Below are positions 34,486-43,431 of a stretch of 64,000 nucleotides of DNA, one piece after another. The stretch lies in assembly GCF_900109545.1 (NCBI RefSeq), contig NZ_FOAP01000001.1:558001-622000 (forward strand). The letters are read 5' to 3'. The position numbers and the translations under genes are program-made. Origin of the DNA: Stigmatella aurantiaca (GTDB lineage: Bacteria; Myxococcota; Myxococcia; Myxococcales; Myxococcaceae). The notes beneath the pieces are model-generated. The model saw nothing but the letters and a program-made list of their open reading frames with translations. It did no database searches and was not told the origin of the DNA. Each line of letters opens with the position of its first letter. Position 1 is the stretch's first letter.

Positions 34486-34546
34486 CTGACACCCATGTCA
34501 GAGGCCCTGGTGCCGTCTCCCCGAGGGGCCCTGACAGGGCTGTCGT
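34486..34546 (+). promoter_or_regulatory. tandem dyads upstream of the sigma-54 promoter (candidate enhancer-binding sites)
   Basis: CTGACA-N4-TGTCAG at 34486-34501 is a perfect dyad. A second copy, CTGACA-N4-TGTCGT, lies at 34531-34546 with centre-to-centre distance of 45 bases. Both lie roughly 90-150 bases upstream of the sigma-54 element at 34633, the usual place for a bacterial enhancer-binding activator. They could alternatively be terminator hairpins of the preceding gene. Confidence 0.55.
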
Positions 34547-34632
34547 GTCCCGCCCGGGCCCGGAGGGACTGGTGGGTCCCCTCGTCCCCGTAAGATGTTG
34601 ATTTTTGGGGCGTGCCCGCGTGGGCAGCGGCG

Positions 34633-34648
34633 TGGCACCCGCCTTGCT
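34633..34648 (+). promoter_or_regulatory. sigma-54 (-24/-12) promoter
   Basis: TGGCAC at 34633-34638, five bases, then TTGCT at 34644-34648. The invariant GG and GC are separated by exactly ten bases, as required by RpoN. Predicted start of transcription is about 34659, 84 bases before a strong terminator, with no protein frame between. Confidence 0.85.
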
Positions 34649-34658
34649 TTGTAAGCGT

Positions 34659-34744
34659 GGCAAGTACAACTGGTAGGGGGTTCCATTGGGGAACCCTCGA
34701 CGCCCGTCGCCTCGGCCGGCCCCGAGTCGACGGGCGATTTTTTT
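34659..34744 (+). ncRNA. candidate sigma-54-dependent small RNA
   Basis: An approximately 86-base transcript predicted from the sigma-54 promoter to the T-run. It contains a first stem-loop (34678-34696, GGGTTCC pairing with GGAACCC, extendable by two pairs) and the terminator hairpin. No open frame of note lies inside. In M. xanthus the developmental regulator Pxr is a small RNA of comparable architecture in an intergenic region; whether this is Pxr, a paralogue or something new cannot be decided from sequence memory. Confidence 0.7.
34701..34744 (+). terminator. intrinsic terminator of the small RNA
   Basis: Arms CGCCCGTCG and CGACGGGCG (34701-34709 and 34728-34736) with an inner CTCGG/CCGAG stem and a run of seven T at 34738-34744. 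The T-run overlaps the stop codon of the convergent lipoprotein gene, so the element probably also insulates that gene. Confidence 0.92.
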
Positions 34745-35162
34745 ACGGCAGCTCGCCCGCGAAGGGCCCTTCGAGCTGACGCTCCAGCAGCCACACGCCC
34801 CCCTGGTAGACGAACTCCGAGGTGGTGGTGGCCGTCTGCTCCGAGGGCGAGGGCAGGCGCATCCACTGAATGCGGCTCGTCACCGTGGCGCGCATGCCGT
34901 CGGGCGCCAGGCCCACCTCGAGAACCTCGTAGTCGGTGATGGAGAGGTCCCTCTCGTCGTGGAGCTCACGCCGGGCGTTCAGGAAGGCTTCGCGGTGCTC
35001 GGGGACGAGGTGCCGGGCGGCTCCCCGGAAGTCCTTCCAGCGCAGCCGCTTGTAGAAGTCGTCCACCACGGGCTGAAGCCCCTCCAGACCGGTGCTCTTT
35101 TGCGTGTGGGCACACGCCCCACAAAACAGGGCCAGCAGAACGAGGGGGACAAGCAGGCGCAT
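34743..35162 (-). CDS. small lipoprotein, NTF2-like fold
   Basis: About 139 residues starting ATG 35162 with a hydrophobic signal ending in CGAC (Cys17). The mature part (LQPVVDDFYKRLRWKDFRGA, then SDYEVLEVGL-like strands, TTTSEFVYQGGVWLLERQLEG) has the helix plus curved-sheet pattern of NTF2/DUF4440-like lipoproteins. Function unknown. The stop codon lies in the T-run of the sRNA terminator on the other strand. It is divergent from the TPR protein gene. Confidence 0.8.
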   Translation of the reverse strand: MRLLVPLVLLALFCGACAHTQKSTGLEGLQPVVDDFYKRLRWKDFRGAARHLVPEHREAFLNARRELHDERDLSITDYEVLEVGLAPDGMRATVTSRIQWMRLPSPSEQTATTTSEFVYQGGVWLLERQLEGPFAGELP

Positions 35163-35257
35163 GGTGGTGGGTGACGGTAACACCTGGAAGTGGACCTACA
35201 AGAAGATCCCAGTGCTATCGTCTCGGCTCCGCCTGAGCACCGGAGTACCGAAAGTCC

Positions 35258-38200
35258 ATGGCCAAGTCGATGGTGGAGCGCTACGAGCAACTGTTGGCGC
35301 AAGACCCCAGTTCCGCGGTTTTCGTCGAGCTCGCCAAAGCCCTCCTCGAAAAGGGAGACGTCACGCGCGCCATCACCACGTGTGAGCAAGGCGTGGTGCA
35401 TCACCCCCAGTCCATCATCGGACGCGTGCTGTGGGGCAAGGCCCTGCTGCAGCAGGGCAGGCCCGCGCAGGCGATGGAGCAGTTCGATCAGGCTGTCGCC
35501 ATCGACAAGGAAAACCCCCACGCCTACAACCTCATCGGCGAGGTGCTGGTGCAGCGGGGGCTGTTCCGCTCGGCGCTGCCCATCCTGCGCAAGGCCGCCG
35601 CGCTCCAGCCCAACGATGCGCGGGTGCGCCTGTGGCTGGAGCAGACCCAGCAGTCGCTGTCCGGGGGCCCGCCGCCGGTGGTCGCCGACCTGCCGGGCAT
35701 CACCGCCAATGCGCTCACGGCCCAGGAGCCTCTGGACGAGCCCTCGGAGTCCACGCCCTCCGAGTCCTCCGAGCCCGGGGCCCCCGTTGCCGGGGCGCCA
35801 CAGGACGAGGAGCAGCCCGAAGTCACGGGCGTGATGCGGCTGCCCATCGTCCCGCTGGTGGACGACAGGGACCTGGATGGGCTTCCGCTCCCGCCCTCCG
35901 AGTCCGGGGAGTCGCTGGCCGCGCGTTCCGGCGGCTCGCCGCAGTCGAAGAAAGTGGAAGTCGTGATGTTTCCTCCCAAGCGGCCCTCGGGCACCATGGC
36001 GTCCGTGGCGCCGCCGCCGCCCCCGGGGTTTGGCCTGGAGCCGCCGCCCGAGGACGACCTGGAGGACACCCCGCCGTATTCGAACCGGGTCACTTCCGAG
36101 TTCGATCCGAACCCGGCGCAGGAAGAGGACCTTCCCCCCCACGAGGCGTCCGCGCCGGCGGAGGACGAGGAGGCGCAGGCCGCCGCCGGGGCCCCGCCGC
36201 CCGCTGGGGCTTTCGAGCCCGAGCCGCCCGCTGCCCCGTCCTCCGGAGGCGGGCTGCTGGGAGACCTGCCGCCTCCCGATGAGCTCCCCGCGGTGCCCTC
36301 CTCGGCGCGCGTCTCCGAGCAGGCCCGGAGCGCGTCCGCATCCCGGAAGCGCACGGCCGCCGCCCCCAAGCGCGCGCTGCTGGATGACATTCCGGATGCC
36401 GCGGAGCCCCGGGCCGCCGCGGCCCCCCGGGCCGCCCGCGCCAACGGCGTGGATGCCGCGGCCAGCGCCGCCGCGTACGAGAAGGAACTGCGCGAGAAGC
36501 TCGCCAAGACGGCCACGGACGCCTCGTTCCTCTCCCGCCATGGGGTGAAGCTCATCGCGGGCGCGGTCTCCGTGGTGGTGCTGGCCGTGTTCGCGTGGGT
36601 GTACCTCTCCCACCGCGCGGAGCAGGGCGGCCGGACGCTCGTGGAGGTGCTGGCGCGCACCGAGCGCGTCATCGCCCTCGACACGAGTACCTCCCTGGAC
36701 GAGGCGCTCACGCTGCTCGACCGGGCGCGCGAGATGGACGAGGGCAGCAGCAAGGTCTGGGCGCTGACGGCCTACACCCATGCCCTCCTCTTCGCCGACC
36801 ACGGCAGCACGCCCGAGGACCGGCAGCAGGCGCTCGCGGCCCTGGAACGCCCGGGCGTGCGCGCCGAGCACCCGGGGCTCAGCCTCGCCACGGATGTGCT
36901 GGTGGCCGACGAGAAGGGGAAGGAGGCGGCCCGCCGCGCCCTGCTCAACGCCAGCGTGCAGAACTCCGTGGAGCTGGAGGCGCTGGCGGGCAGCCTGCTG
37001 CTGGAGATGAAGCAGCCCGAGAAGGCCCTGGAGCGCTTCAAGCGGGCCGTGGAGAACGTCCGCGCGCTGGTGGCGCTGGGCCGCTACTACCAGGACTTCG
37101 GCGACGCGGCGAAGGCCCACCAGATGTACGCGAACGCCCGGAAGCTCTCGCCGGAGCACCCCCTGGCGCGCATCGGCATGGCGGAGAGCCAGCTGGTGCT
37201 CGAGCAGGACCTGGGCCTGGCGCTCGCGGACATGGAGTCGCTCGGCAAGAACAAGGACCTGGTGGACCCCTTGCGCGCGCGGCTGCTGCTCGTCCAGGGC
37301 CGGCTGCTCACGGAGCTGGGGCGGTACGGCGAAGCGCTCGCGCTGCTGGCCCAGGGCACCCAGGGCCCGCTCGCGTTTGACTTCCACCTGGCCCTCGGGG
37401 ACGCAAGCCGCGCCGCCGGGAAGCTGGAGGAGGCCCAGCAGTCCTACGAGGCCGCCCTCAAGGCCGACCCGAAGAGCGAGGATGCCCGCGAGGGGCTGGG
37501 GCGGACGCTGCTGGACAGGGACCGGGTGAAGGAAGTGCTCACGCGGCTGGACGGCGAGAGCCGCAAGGTGGCCCTGGTGCGCGCGGCGGCCCACGTCCGG
37601 CAGGAGGACTGGAAGCGCGCCCGCGCCGAGCTGGAGAAGACGCGGGTGAACAACCGCTACCCGCCGGAGGCCGTGGGCTACCTGGCCCTGGCGGACACCA
37701 TGGAGGGCAACGGCGAGCAGGCGCGGGAGATTCTCGAGAAGGCCGTCAACGCCGTGAAGAAGCCGCGGACGGACCTCCGCGTGGCGCTGGGGCGGGTGTA
37801 CTGGCGTCAGCGCGCGCTCGACAAGGCGCAGGCCCAGTTCCAGGAGGCCATGAAGGACCCGCGCGACTACGAGGCCGCCTGCTCCGAGGGCCGGCTGCTG
37901 CTGGCCCGCGGGCTGCCCGACATGGCCCTCAAGCCCCTCACGCAGGCGGTGGAGCGCAACGGCTTCCATGGGGAGGCCCGGGATGCGCTGGGCCGGGTGC
38001 TGCTCGCGCTGGGCCGCACGGACGAGGGCCTCAAGCAGTTCGAGCGCTGGCGCAACGACAACCCCGACAGCGCCAAGGCGCAGAAGGGCTTTGCCCTGGC
38101 GATGCTCCACTTGGGCAAGTCAGCGGAGGCGGTGGAGTCCTCGAGCCGCGCGGTGAAGCTCGACGCCAATGACGCCGAGGCGCACCGCCTGCGCGCCGTC

Positions 38201-38851
38201 AGCCTCTTCGCCACCGGCGATGGCAAGGGCGCCTTCACGGCCCTGTCCCGCGCCAACAGCCTGGACCCGAGAGACCCCGAGACCTTCTGCGAGATTGGCC
38301 AGGCGTTCCTGCGCCAGGGCGACGCGGAGAACGCGGTGGCGGCCTTCGCGGCGGCGCGGCGCGAGGGGCCGGAGGTGCCCTGTGGCCAGGCCGGTGAGCA
38401 CTACGTCCACCCCTCCGAGGGCGGGCGCGCGGCGGCCAAGGCGCTGCAGGGCATTGCCGACCGGGCCGCCTCCGTCTGGGACAAGTCCTTCGCGCAGACG
38501 GCGCTGGCCCGGGTGCTGCTGAGCGCTGGGGACGTGAAGGGGGCCCAGGCCGCCGCGGCAGAGGCCGTGCGGCTGGCGCCGTTCAACGGCCGGGCCCAGC
38601 TCGCCCTGGGGCTCGTGGCCCAGCGCCAGCGGCAGGAGGAGCCCGCCCGGGCGGCGCTCACCAAGGCCGTGGCGCTGGATCCGGCCAATGGCATGGCGCA
38701 CCTGGCGCTGGCGGACCTGCTCGTGCGCAAGTCCGAGGATCTGCCGCAGGCCATCAAGGAGTATGAGGCCTTCCTCAAGCTGGCCGGTGGAGCCGAAGAG
38801 GCGAAGCGGGTGAAGAAGGCCCTGCCTCCCCTCAAGAAACGAGTGAAGTAG
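35258..38851 (+). CDS. large TPR protein with one transmembrane helix
   Basis: A 1197-residue protein. Residues 1-150 contain cytoplasmic TPRs (VERYEQLLAQDPSSAVFVEL, AVAIDKENPHAYNLIGEVLV), residues 160-390 are Pro/Ser/Glu-rich, a transmembrane helix lies near 427-451 (LIAGAVSVVVLAVFAWVYLS), and residues 470-1190 are periplasmic TPRs ending with a basic tail. The architecture (cytoplasmic domain, disordered linker, one helix, long periplasmic TPR) parallels the zinc-ribbon/GYF/TPR protein at 25-29 kb. No specific name can be given; a scaffolding role in the envelope is inferred. Confidence 0.85.
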   Translation: MAKSMVERYEQLLAQDPSSAVFVELAKALLEKGDVTRAITTCEQGVVHHPQSIIGRVLWGKALLQQGRPAQAMEQFDQAVAIDKENPHAYNLIGEVLVQRGLFRSALPILRKAAALQPNDARVRLWLEQTQQSLSGGPPPVVADLPGITANALTAQEPLDEPSESTPSESSEPGAPVAGAPQDEEQPEVTGVMRLPIVPLVDDRDLDGLPLPPSESGESLAARSGGSPQSKKVEVVMFPPKRPSGTMASVAPPPPPGFGLEPPPEDDLEDTPPYSNRVTSEFDPNPAQEEDLPPHEASAPAEDEEAQAAAGAPPPAGAFEPEPPAAPSSGGGLLGDLPPPDELPAVPSSARVSEQARSASASRKRTAAAPKRALLDDIPDAAEPRAAAAPRAARANGVDAAASAAAYEKELREKLAKTATDASFLSRHGVKLIAGAVSVVVLAVFAWVYLSHRAEQGGRTLVEVLARTERVIALDTSTSLDEALTLLDRAREMDEGSSKVWALTAYTHALLFADHGSTPEDRQQALAALERPGVRAEHPGLSLATDVLVADEKGKEAARRALLNASVQNSVELEALAGSLLLEMKQPEKALERFKRAVENVRALVALGRYYQDFGDAAKAHQMYANARKLSPEHPLARIGMAESQLVLEQDLGLALADMESLGKNKDLVDPLRARLLLVQGRLLTELGRYGEALALLAQGTQGPLAFDFHLALGDASRAAGKLEEAQQSYEAALKADPKSEDAREGLGRTLLDRDRVKEVLTRLDGESRKVALVRAAAHVRQEDWKRARAELEKTRVNNRYPPEAVGYLALADTMEGNGEQAREILEKAVNAVKKPRTDLRVALGRVYWRQRALDKAQAQFQEAMKDPRDYEAACSEGRLLLARGLPDMALKPLTQAVERNGFHGEARDALGRVLLALGRTDEGLKQFERWRNDNPDSAKAQKGFALAMLHLGKSAEAVESSSRAVKLDANDAEAHRLRAVSLFATGDGKGAFTALSRANSLDPRDPETFCEIGQAFLRQGDAENAVAAFAAARREGPEVPCGQAGEHYVHPSEGGRAAAKALQGIADRAASVWDKSFAQTALARVLLSAGDVKGAQAAAAEAVRLAPFNGRAQLALGLVAQRQRQEEPARAALTKAVALDPANGMAHLALADLLVRKSEDLPQAIKEYEAFLKLAGGAEEAKRVKKALPPLKKRVK

Positions 38852-38852
38852 C

Positions 38853-39242
38853 GTGGACAGCCCTCCTCAAAGACAGGCCCCCTATCCACTGCTGCGCATC
38901 ATGGGGAGCAATGCCTTTCTGCTCTCCATCATCTATCTGCTGACGGGCATCGGCGTGGAGCTGGCGCGGCGCTTCTACCCCACGCGCCTCGTGCAGCAGC
39001 TCTCCCTGTCCCTGGACTCGCTGCCCGCCCGGGCGCTGGAACTCGTGGGCGCCCTGGAGCCCCTGCGCTCCGCCTACCTGGATGGCCGCATCTCGGATGC
39101 ACAGGTGCGCCTCGTCTTCGGCGTCACCACCATCGCCGTCATCTTCCTCCTGGCCTTCGTGGTGGGCCTGCTCGTGGGAGGCCTGCGCAGCTACGTCGAG
39201 CGCCGGGCCCTCCGGAAGACCCGCCAGCGCGGGCCGGGGTAA
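38853..39242 (+). CDS. small membrane protein with two transmembrane helices
   Basis: A 129-residue protein beginning GTG 38853, one base after the stop of the TPR gene, so the two are probably coupled. Hydrophobic helices lie at about 20-37 (NAFLLSIIYLLTGIGVELA) and 90-112 (GVTTIAVIFLLAFVVGLLVG), with a basic C-terminus. No family is recognised. Confidence 0.78.
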   Translation: MDSPPQRQAPYPLLRIMGSNAFLLSIIYLLTGIGVELARRFYPTRLVQQLSLSLDSLPARALELVGALEPLRSAYLDGRISDAQVRLVFGVTTIAVIFLLAFVVGLLVGGLRSYVERRALRKTRQRGPG

Positions 39243-39248
39243 CACGGC

Positions 39249-41288
39249 CTACTCCCGGCGCCGGCGCACCCGGGGAGGCACCGCCGCGGCCACGGGCTCA
39301 TGGCCGGCCGCGCGCGCCATCAGGCAGATCTCCACCACCTTCGGGCCGAAGCGCTCCCAGCGGCTCTCGCCCGTGCCCTTCACCGCGAGGAAGGAGTCGC
39401 GGTCGGTGGGCAGGGCCGCCGCCAGGCCCAGCAGCGTCGCGTCGTTGAAGATGATGAAGGGCGGCACCTCCAGGTCCTTGGCCAGCGCCTTGCGCCAGCG
39501 CCGCAGCTCCGTGGCGGCCAGCTCGCTGTAGTTCGCGGCCCCCCCCGCGGGGGCCTCCGGCCGGGACAGCGGGGCGGTCCGGGACATGCGGGCGCCCGTG
39601 CACACGTCGCAGTTGCCGCAGCTCGTCTCCAGGTCCGTCTGCCCGAAGTAGCCCAGGATGAAGGCGCGCCGGCACCGCTTCGTGTACGCGTAGTCCGTCA
39701 TCCGCTTGAGGAGCAGCAGGGACAGGCGCTCCTGCTCCCGCATCCGGCTCAGGTCCACCCCCAGCTCCAGGAAGGGCACCTGCTCCAGGGCGCGGATGGT
39801 GCGCCCGGAGAAGGGGCGGCGCACCTTCACCGCGCCGGCCTTCTCCAGCAGCCCCAGGGCGTGCCGCACCTGCTCCAGGGACAGGCCGGTGCGCCGCGAG
39901 AGCACCATCAGCTCCGTCGTCACCGAGCGCCCGGCGGGGAAGGAGGCCAGGAGCGACTGGAGCAGTTGCTGGGACTCCGCCGCGTGGGGTTGGGCGGTGG
40001 CGGCCTTGTCCGTGAGCGTCAGCCCGTACTCGCCCTCGCCCCGGCTGCCGCGCTCCACCTTGCCCGCGCGCTCGAAGATGCGCAGCGCCGCGGAGACCTC
40101 GAACTCGCTGGTGCCCACCATGCCCGCGAGCACCCCCACGCCCTTGTCGAACTCGGGCACGTTGCGCAGCACGTTCCAGATGTCCGCCAGCACCACGTCC
40201 GAGGGGTGATTGCCCTCGATGAGCCGCTCCTGGGTGTAGACGTCCGCGTGGTTGAACATCAGCACGGCCGTGGCGGGCTGCCCATCCCGGCCCGCGCGGC
40301 CGATCTCCTGGTAGTACGCCTCCACCGCCCGGGGGATGTTCGCGTGGGCCACGAAGCGGATGTCCGGCTTGTCGATGCCCATGCCGAAGGCATTGGTGGC
40401 CACCGCCACCCCCTCCTGGGCCGACATGAAGTCCTCCTGCGCGCGCTGCCGGGCCTCGTCCTCCATGCCCGCGTGGTACAGCACGGCCTTCACGCCCCGG
40501 CCCTTCAGCGAGGCGTGCATGCCCTCGGCGGCCTTGCGCGTGGCGCAATAGATGATGCCGCTGCCCCCCCGGGCCGCGAGCTGGGCGCACCCCTGCCGCT
40601 TCTCCTCGTCCCCGCCGACGCTCATCACCTCCAGGAAGAGGTTGGGCCGGTCGAAGCCCTGCGCGAACACCTGCGGCTCCTTCATCAGCAGGACGCGGAT
40701 GATGTCGTCGCGCACCTCCGGGGTGGCCGTGGCGGTGAGCGCCATCGTGCGGGGCGGACGCAGGCGCTTGCGCACCTGGCCGAGCTGCGCGTAGTCCGGC
40801 CGGAAGTCATGGCCCCACTGCGAGATGCAGTGCGCCTCGTCCACGGCGAGCAGGTCCACCCCAATGCCGGCCAGCGTGTCCAGGAAGCCCGTGCTGCGCA
40901 GCCGCTCCGGGGCCACGTAGAGCAGCCGGTACTCCCGGGCGCGCAGCTTCCGCATCCGCTCCGCTCGCTCCAGGTCCGACAGGGAGGAGTTGAGGAAGGT
41001 GGCGGCAATGCCCTTGGCGGTGAGCTGCTCCACCTGGTCCTTCATCAGCGCGATGAGCGGGGAGATGACGAGCGTCAGGCCGGGCAACAGCAGGGCCGGC
41101 AGCTGGTAGCAGAGGCTCTTGCCTGCCCCCGTGGGCATCACCACCACGGTGTTGCGCTTGCTGAGCACGGAGTTGATGACCTCCGCCTGCCCCGGCCGGA
41201 ACTCGGACAGTCCGAAATGGCGGACCAGTCCTTCCTGGGCTTCCACGAAATGGGGCAGATCCTCCGGCAGCATCCGCCGCATATTCAC
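39249..41288 (-). CDS. recQ: ATP-dependent DNA helicase RecQ
   Basis: A 679-residue SF2 helicase: Walker A (MPTGAGKSLCYQLPAL), DEAHCISQWGHDFRPDY, motif III TATATP, motif VI QEIGRAGRDG, the zinc-binding C-terminal domain (CRRAFILGYFG then CGNCDVC), a winged-helix region and a C-terminal HRDC-like domain (LRRWRKALAKDLEVPPFIIF). It unwinds DNA 3'-5' in recombination and repair. GTG 41288 overlaps the stop of the DUF3006-like gene; ATG 41282 is an alternative start. radC and the DUF3006-like gene precede it in the same unit. Confidence 0.96.
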   Translation of the reverse strand: MNMRRMLPEDLPHFVEAQEGLVRHFGLSEFRPGQAEVINSVLSKRNTVVVMPTGAGKSLCYQLPALLLPGLTLVISPLIALMKDQVEQLTAKGIAATFLNSSLSDLERAERMRKLRAREYRLLYVAPERLRSTGFLDTLAGIGVDLLAVDEAHCISQWGHDFRPDYAQLGQVRKRLRPPRTMALTATATPEVRDDIIRVLLMKEPQVFAQGFDRPNLFLEVMSVGGDEEKRQGCAQLAARGGSGIIYCATRKAAEGMHASLKGRGVKAVLYHAGMEDEARQRAQEDFMSAQEGVAVATNAFGMGIDKPDIRFVAHANIPRAVEAYYQEIGRAGRDGQPATAVLMFNHADVYTQERLIEGNHPSDVVLADIWNVLRNVPEFDKGVGVLAGMVGTSEFEVSAALRIFERAGKVERGSRGEGEYGLTLTDKAATAQPHAAESQQLLQSLLASFPAGRSVTTELMVLSRRTGLSLEQVRHALGLLEKAGAVKVRRPFSGRTIRALEQVPFLELGVDLSRMREQERLSLLLLKRMTDYAYTKRCRRAFILGYFGQTDLETSCGNCDVCTGARMSRTAPLSRPEAPAGGAANYSELAATELRRWRKALAKDLEVPPFIIFNDATLLGLAAALPTDRDSFLAVKGTGESRWERFGPKVVEICLMARAAGHEPVAAAVPPRVRRRRE

Positions 41289-41575
41289 TGTTCCCTTCGA
41301 GCCGTCAACGGAGGAGCGGGGCTACCCTCCAGGTTGAGCCCGGGGGGAGCAGGAACAGCCCGGCGAGCCCGGACTTCAGCGACCTCCCGCGCCATGCGGG
41401 CCCTCAGCTCGGGGTCCAGCCGGCCATCCACCACCACGTCCCCCTCCCGCGCTTCGCGGGGCAGGGTGGCGCGGTCCACGCTCCGGGCCCGCCCCGTGTC
41501 CAGCTCCACCACTTGGGCCCGCGTCTCCTCCAGCACCTCCACCTGCCAGCCGCCGCTTCCGATGATCGCCGCCAT
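41285..41575 (-). CDS. DUF3006-like small protein
   Basis: A 96-residue protein read from ATG 41575, which forms a TGATG overlap with the radC stop. The central segment (VEVLEETRAQVVELDTGRAR, then DRATLPREAREGDVVVDGRL) matches the DUF3006 pattern of a small beta barrel with a conserved EGD. The family's function is unknown. It also overlaps recQ by four bases, so radC, this gene and recQ are translationally coupled. Confidence 0.75.
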   Translation of the reverse strand: MAAIIGSGGWQVEVLEETRAQVVELDTGRARSVDRATLPREAREGDVVVDGRLDPELRARMAREVAEVRARRAVPAPPGLNLEGSPAPPLTARREQ

Positions 41576-42342
41576 CAGCCATGCTCTCCCACCACGTTCC
41601 ATCGAGTCCTGCCCTCCAGGTCCGGCAGCAGCCCGCGCTCCAGCAGCGACACGTACGCGCCGTCGCCCAGCACCAGGTGGTCCAGGACCTTGATGCCCAG
41701 GAGCTGTCCCGCCTCGGCCAACTGCACGGTGAGGCTCACGTCCTGCGCCGAGGGCTCCGGGTCTCCCGAGGGGTGGTTGTGCGCGAACACGAGCGCGCTG
41801 GCCTTCAGGTGGAGCGCGGCGGCGTACACCTCGCGCGGATCCACCAGGCACGTGTCCAGGGTCCCCTCGGCCACGCGCACGTCCGCCAGCAGCACGTTGC
41901 GCGGGTTGAAGCACAGGACGTGGAAAACCTCCCGCCGCAGCGCGCTCAGGGACGGGGCCAGGTACGTGTGAATCTCCCGCGGCGTCCGCAGCCGGGGGCG
42001 CCGCTCCGTGGCCCGCTGGGCACGCCGGCCGAACTCCAGCGCCGCGAGCACCTGCGCCGCCCGCACGGGCCCCAGCCCGGACCGTGCACACAGGTGCAGC
42101 GGATCCATGTGGAGCAGGGCCTTGAGGCCCCCGCGCCCGGAGACCAGCGCCTCGGCGAGGTGCTTCGCCCGCGTGCCCGGCACCAGGAGCACCGAGAGAA
42201 GCTCTGGATCGGTGAGGGCCGAGGCCCCCAGCCGGAAGAGGCGCTCCCGCACCTCCTCCAGCCCTGAACGCCGTGCCCTCACCGACCCTTCGCCCGCGGA
42301 TGCCTCCACCGCCACACTCCCCATCGCCGCCACCCGTTCCAT
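41575..42342 (-). CDS. radC: RadC/JAMM-domain DNA-repair-associated protein
   Basis: About 255 residues. The N-terminal helix-hairpin-helix (LHLCARSGLGPVRAAQVLAA) is followed by the RadC JAMM/MPN+ domain with the metal signature HNHPSGDPEPSAQD and the strand LLADVRVAEGTLD. ATG 42342 is selected; the frame stays open to 42438 but the added residues look non-coding, and ATG 42324 is also possible. Biological role of RadC is unsettled. Its stop overlaps the start of the DUF3006-like gene. Confidence 0.93.
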   Translation of the reverse strand: MERVAAMGSVAVEASAGEGSVRARRSGLEEVRERLFRLGASALTDPELLSVLLVPGTRAKHLAEALVSGRGGLKALLHMDPLHLCARSGLGPVRAAQVLAALEFGRRAQRATERRPRLRTPREIHTYLAPSLSALRREVFHVLCFNPRNVLLADVRVAEGTLDTCLVDPREVYAAALHLKASALVFAHNHPSGDPEPSAQDVSLTVQLAEAGQLLGIKVLDHLVLGDGAYVSLLERGLLPDLEGRTRWNVVGEHG

Positions 42343-42460
42343 CCCGCCCGCCCTCCGCGCCAGAAGGGCATAGCAACCCACGTGCCAGGCCCTATCCCCT
42401 CGGTAGAGCGGCGCGCACCCATCCCATGGGGTGGGCAAACCGTCCCGTTTCGAGACGGTC

Positions 42461-43324
42461 TCAGTCCGGGTTCAGACGCTCCGCGAGCAGGGGCAGCACT
42501 TCGCCCGCGCGGGCCTCCAGCACCACGTTCGCCAGCTCAGCCCCCCGGCACTCGCCGATGTTGATGAGCGCGATGGGCATGCGCCGCTCGGAGGCCCGGG
42601 TCACGAAGCGGTAGCCGGAGAAGATGGCCAGGGAGGAGCCCACCACCAGCAACACGTCCGCCTCCTCCAGGAGCGCGAACGCGGCCTCCACCGTGGGGCG
42701 GGGGACGTTGTCCCCGAAGAACACCACATCGGGCTTCAGGGGCCCGTCACAGTGCAGGCAGTCCGCCACCTGGAACGTGTGCAGGGCCTCGGAGGACAGG
42801 TCGGCGTCGCCATCGGGCCGGAACTCCACCACGTGCTCCAGGAAGCCTGGGTTGAGCGCGAGCAGCCGCTGCTGCAGGGACGCCCGGGCCTCCAGCGCGC
42901 GGCAGCTCAGACACCGCACGTCCGCCAGCGCCCCATGCAGCTCGATGACGCGCGTGCTCCCGGCGGCATGGTGCAGCCGGTCCACGTTCTGGGTGATGAG
43001 GCCCTGCACGTGCCCGCTCCGCTCCAGCGAGGCCAGCGCCTGGTGCGCGGCATTGGGCTGGGCCGAGGAGAACCGGGGCCAGCCCAGCAGGCTCCGGGCC
43101 CAGTACCGCGCCCGGATCTCGGCCCGATCCAGGAACTCCCGGTGCTGGATGGGGTTGCGCGCCCGGGCCCGGGTTCCGGGGCCCCGGTAGTCTGGAATTC
43201 CCGACTCGGTGCTGCACCCGGCGCCGGTGAGCACGGCGGTGCGGCGGCCTCGCATCAGGTGAACCAGGGCCTCCACCTCGGAGGGCGCGGAAGCGGGACA
43301 TGGGGGCACGGGGAGTGCGGACAT
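42461..43324 (-). CDS. NAD-dependent protein deacylase, sirtuin (SIRT4-like)
   Basis: A 287-residue Sir2-family protein: LTGAGCSTESGIPDYRGPG for NAD binding, TQNVDRLHHAAGS with catalytic region, VIELHG with the active His, two Cys pairs (CLSC and CLHC) for zinc, VVFFGDNVP, and VVGSSLAIFSGYR. Sequence style is class II (SIRT4-like), whose activities include deacylation and ADP-ribosylation. It uses NAD; the adjacent kynurenine genes divert a precursor of NAD synthesis, though a functional tie is only inferred. Confidence 0.95.
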   Translation of the reverse strand: MSALPVPPCPASAPSEVEALVHLMRGRRTAVLTGAGCSTESGIPDYRGPGTRARARNPIQHREFLDRAEIRARYWARSLLGWPRFSSAQPNAAHQALASLERSGHVQGLITQNVDRLHHAAGSTRVIELHGALADVRCLSCRALEARASLQQRLLALNPGFLEHVVEFRPDGDADLSSEALHTFQVADCLHCDGPLKPDVVFFGDNVPRPTVEAAFALLEEADVLLVVGSSLAIFSGYRFVTRASERRMPIALINIGECRGAELANVVLEARAGEVLPLLAERLNPD

Positions 43325-43431
43325 GGCCAGAACCTAATAGCGCCCCGGTTCCTCTCTCGCAGGATCGGCTGGCGCCGGCGGGAGGCCGCCTCGGCGGGCC
43401 CCCAGGCAGCCAAGAGGGGACTCCCCGTGGC

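Noticed and set aside
34979-38110. A 1043-residue minus-strand open frame.
   Set aside because: Lies antisense to the TPR protein gene with shadow composition and no motifs.
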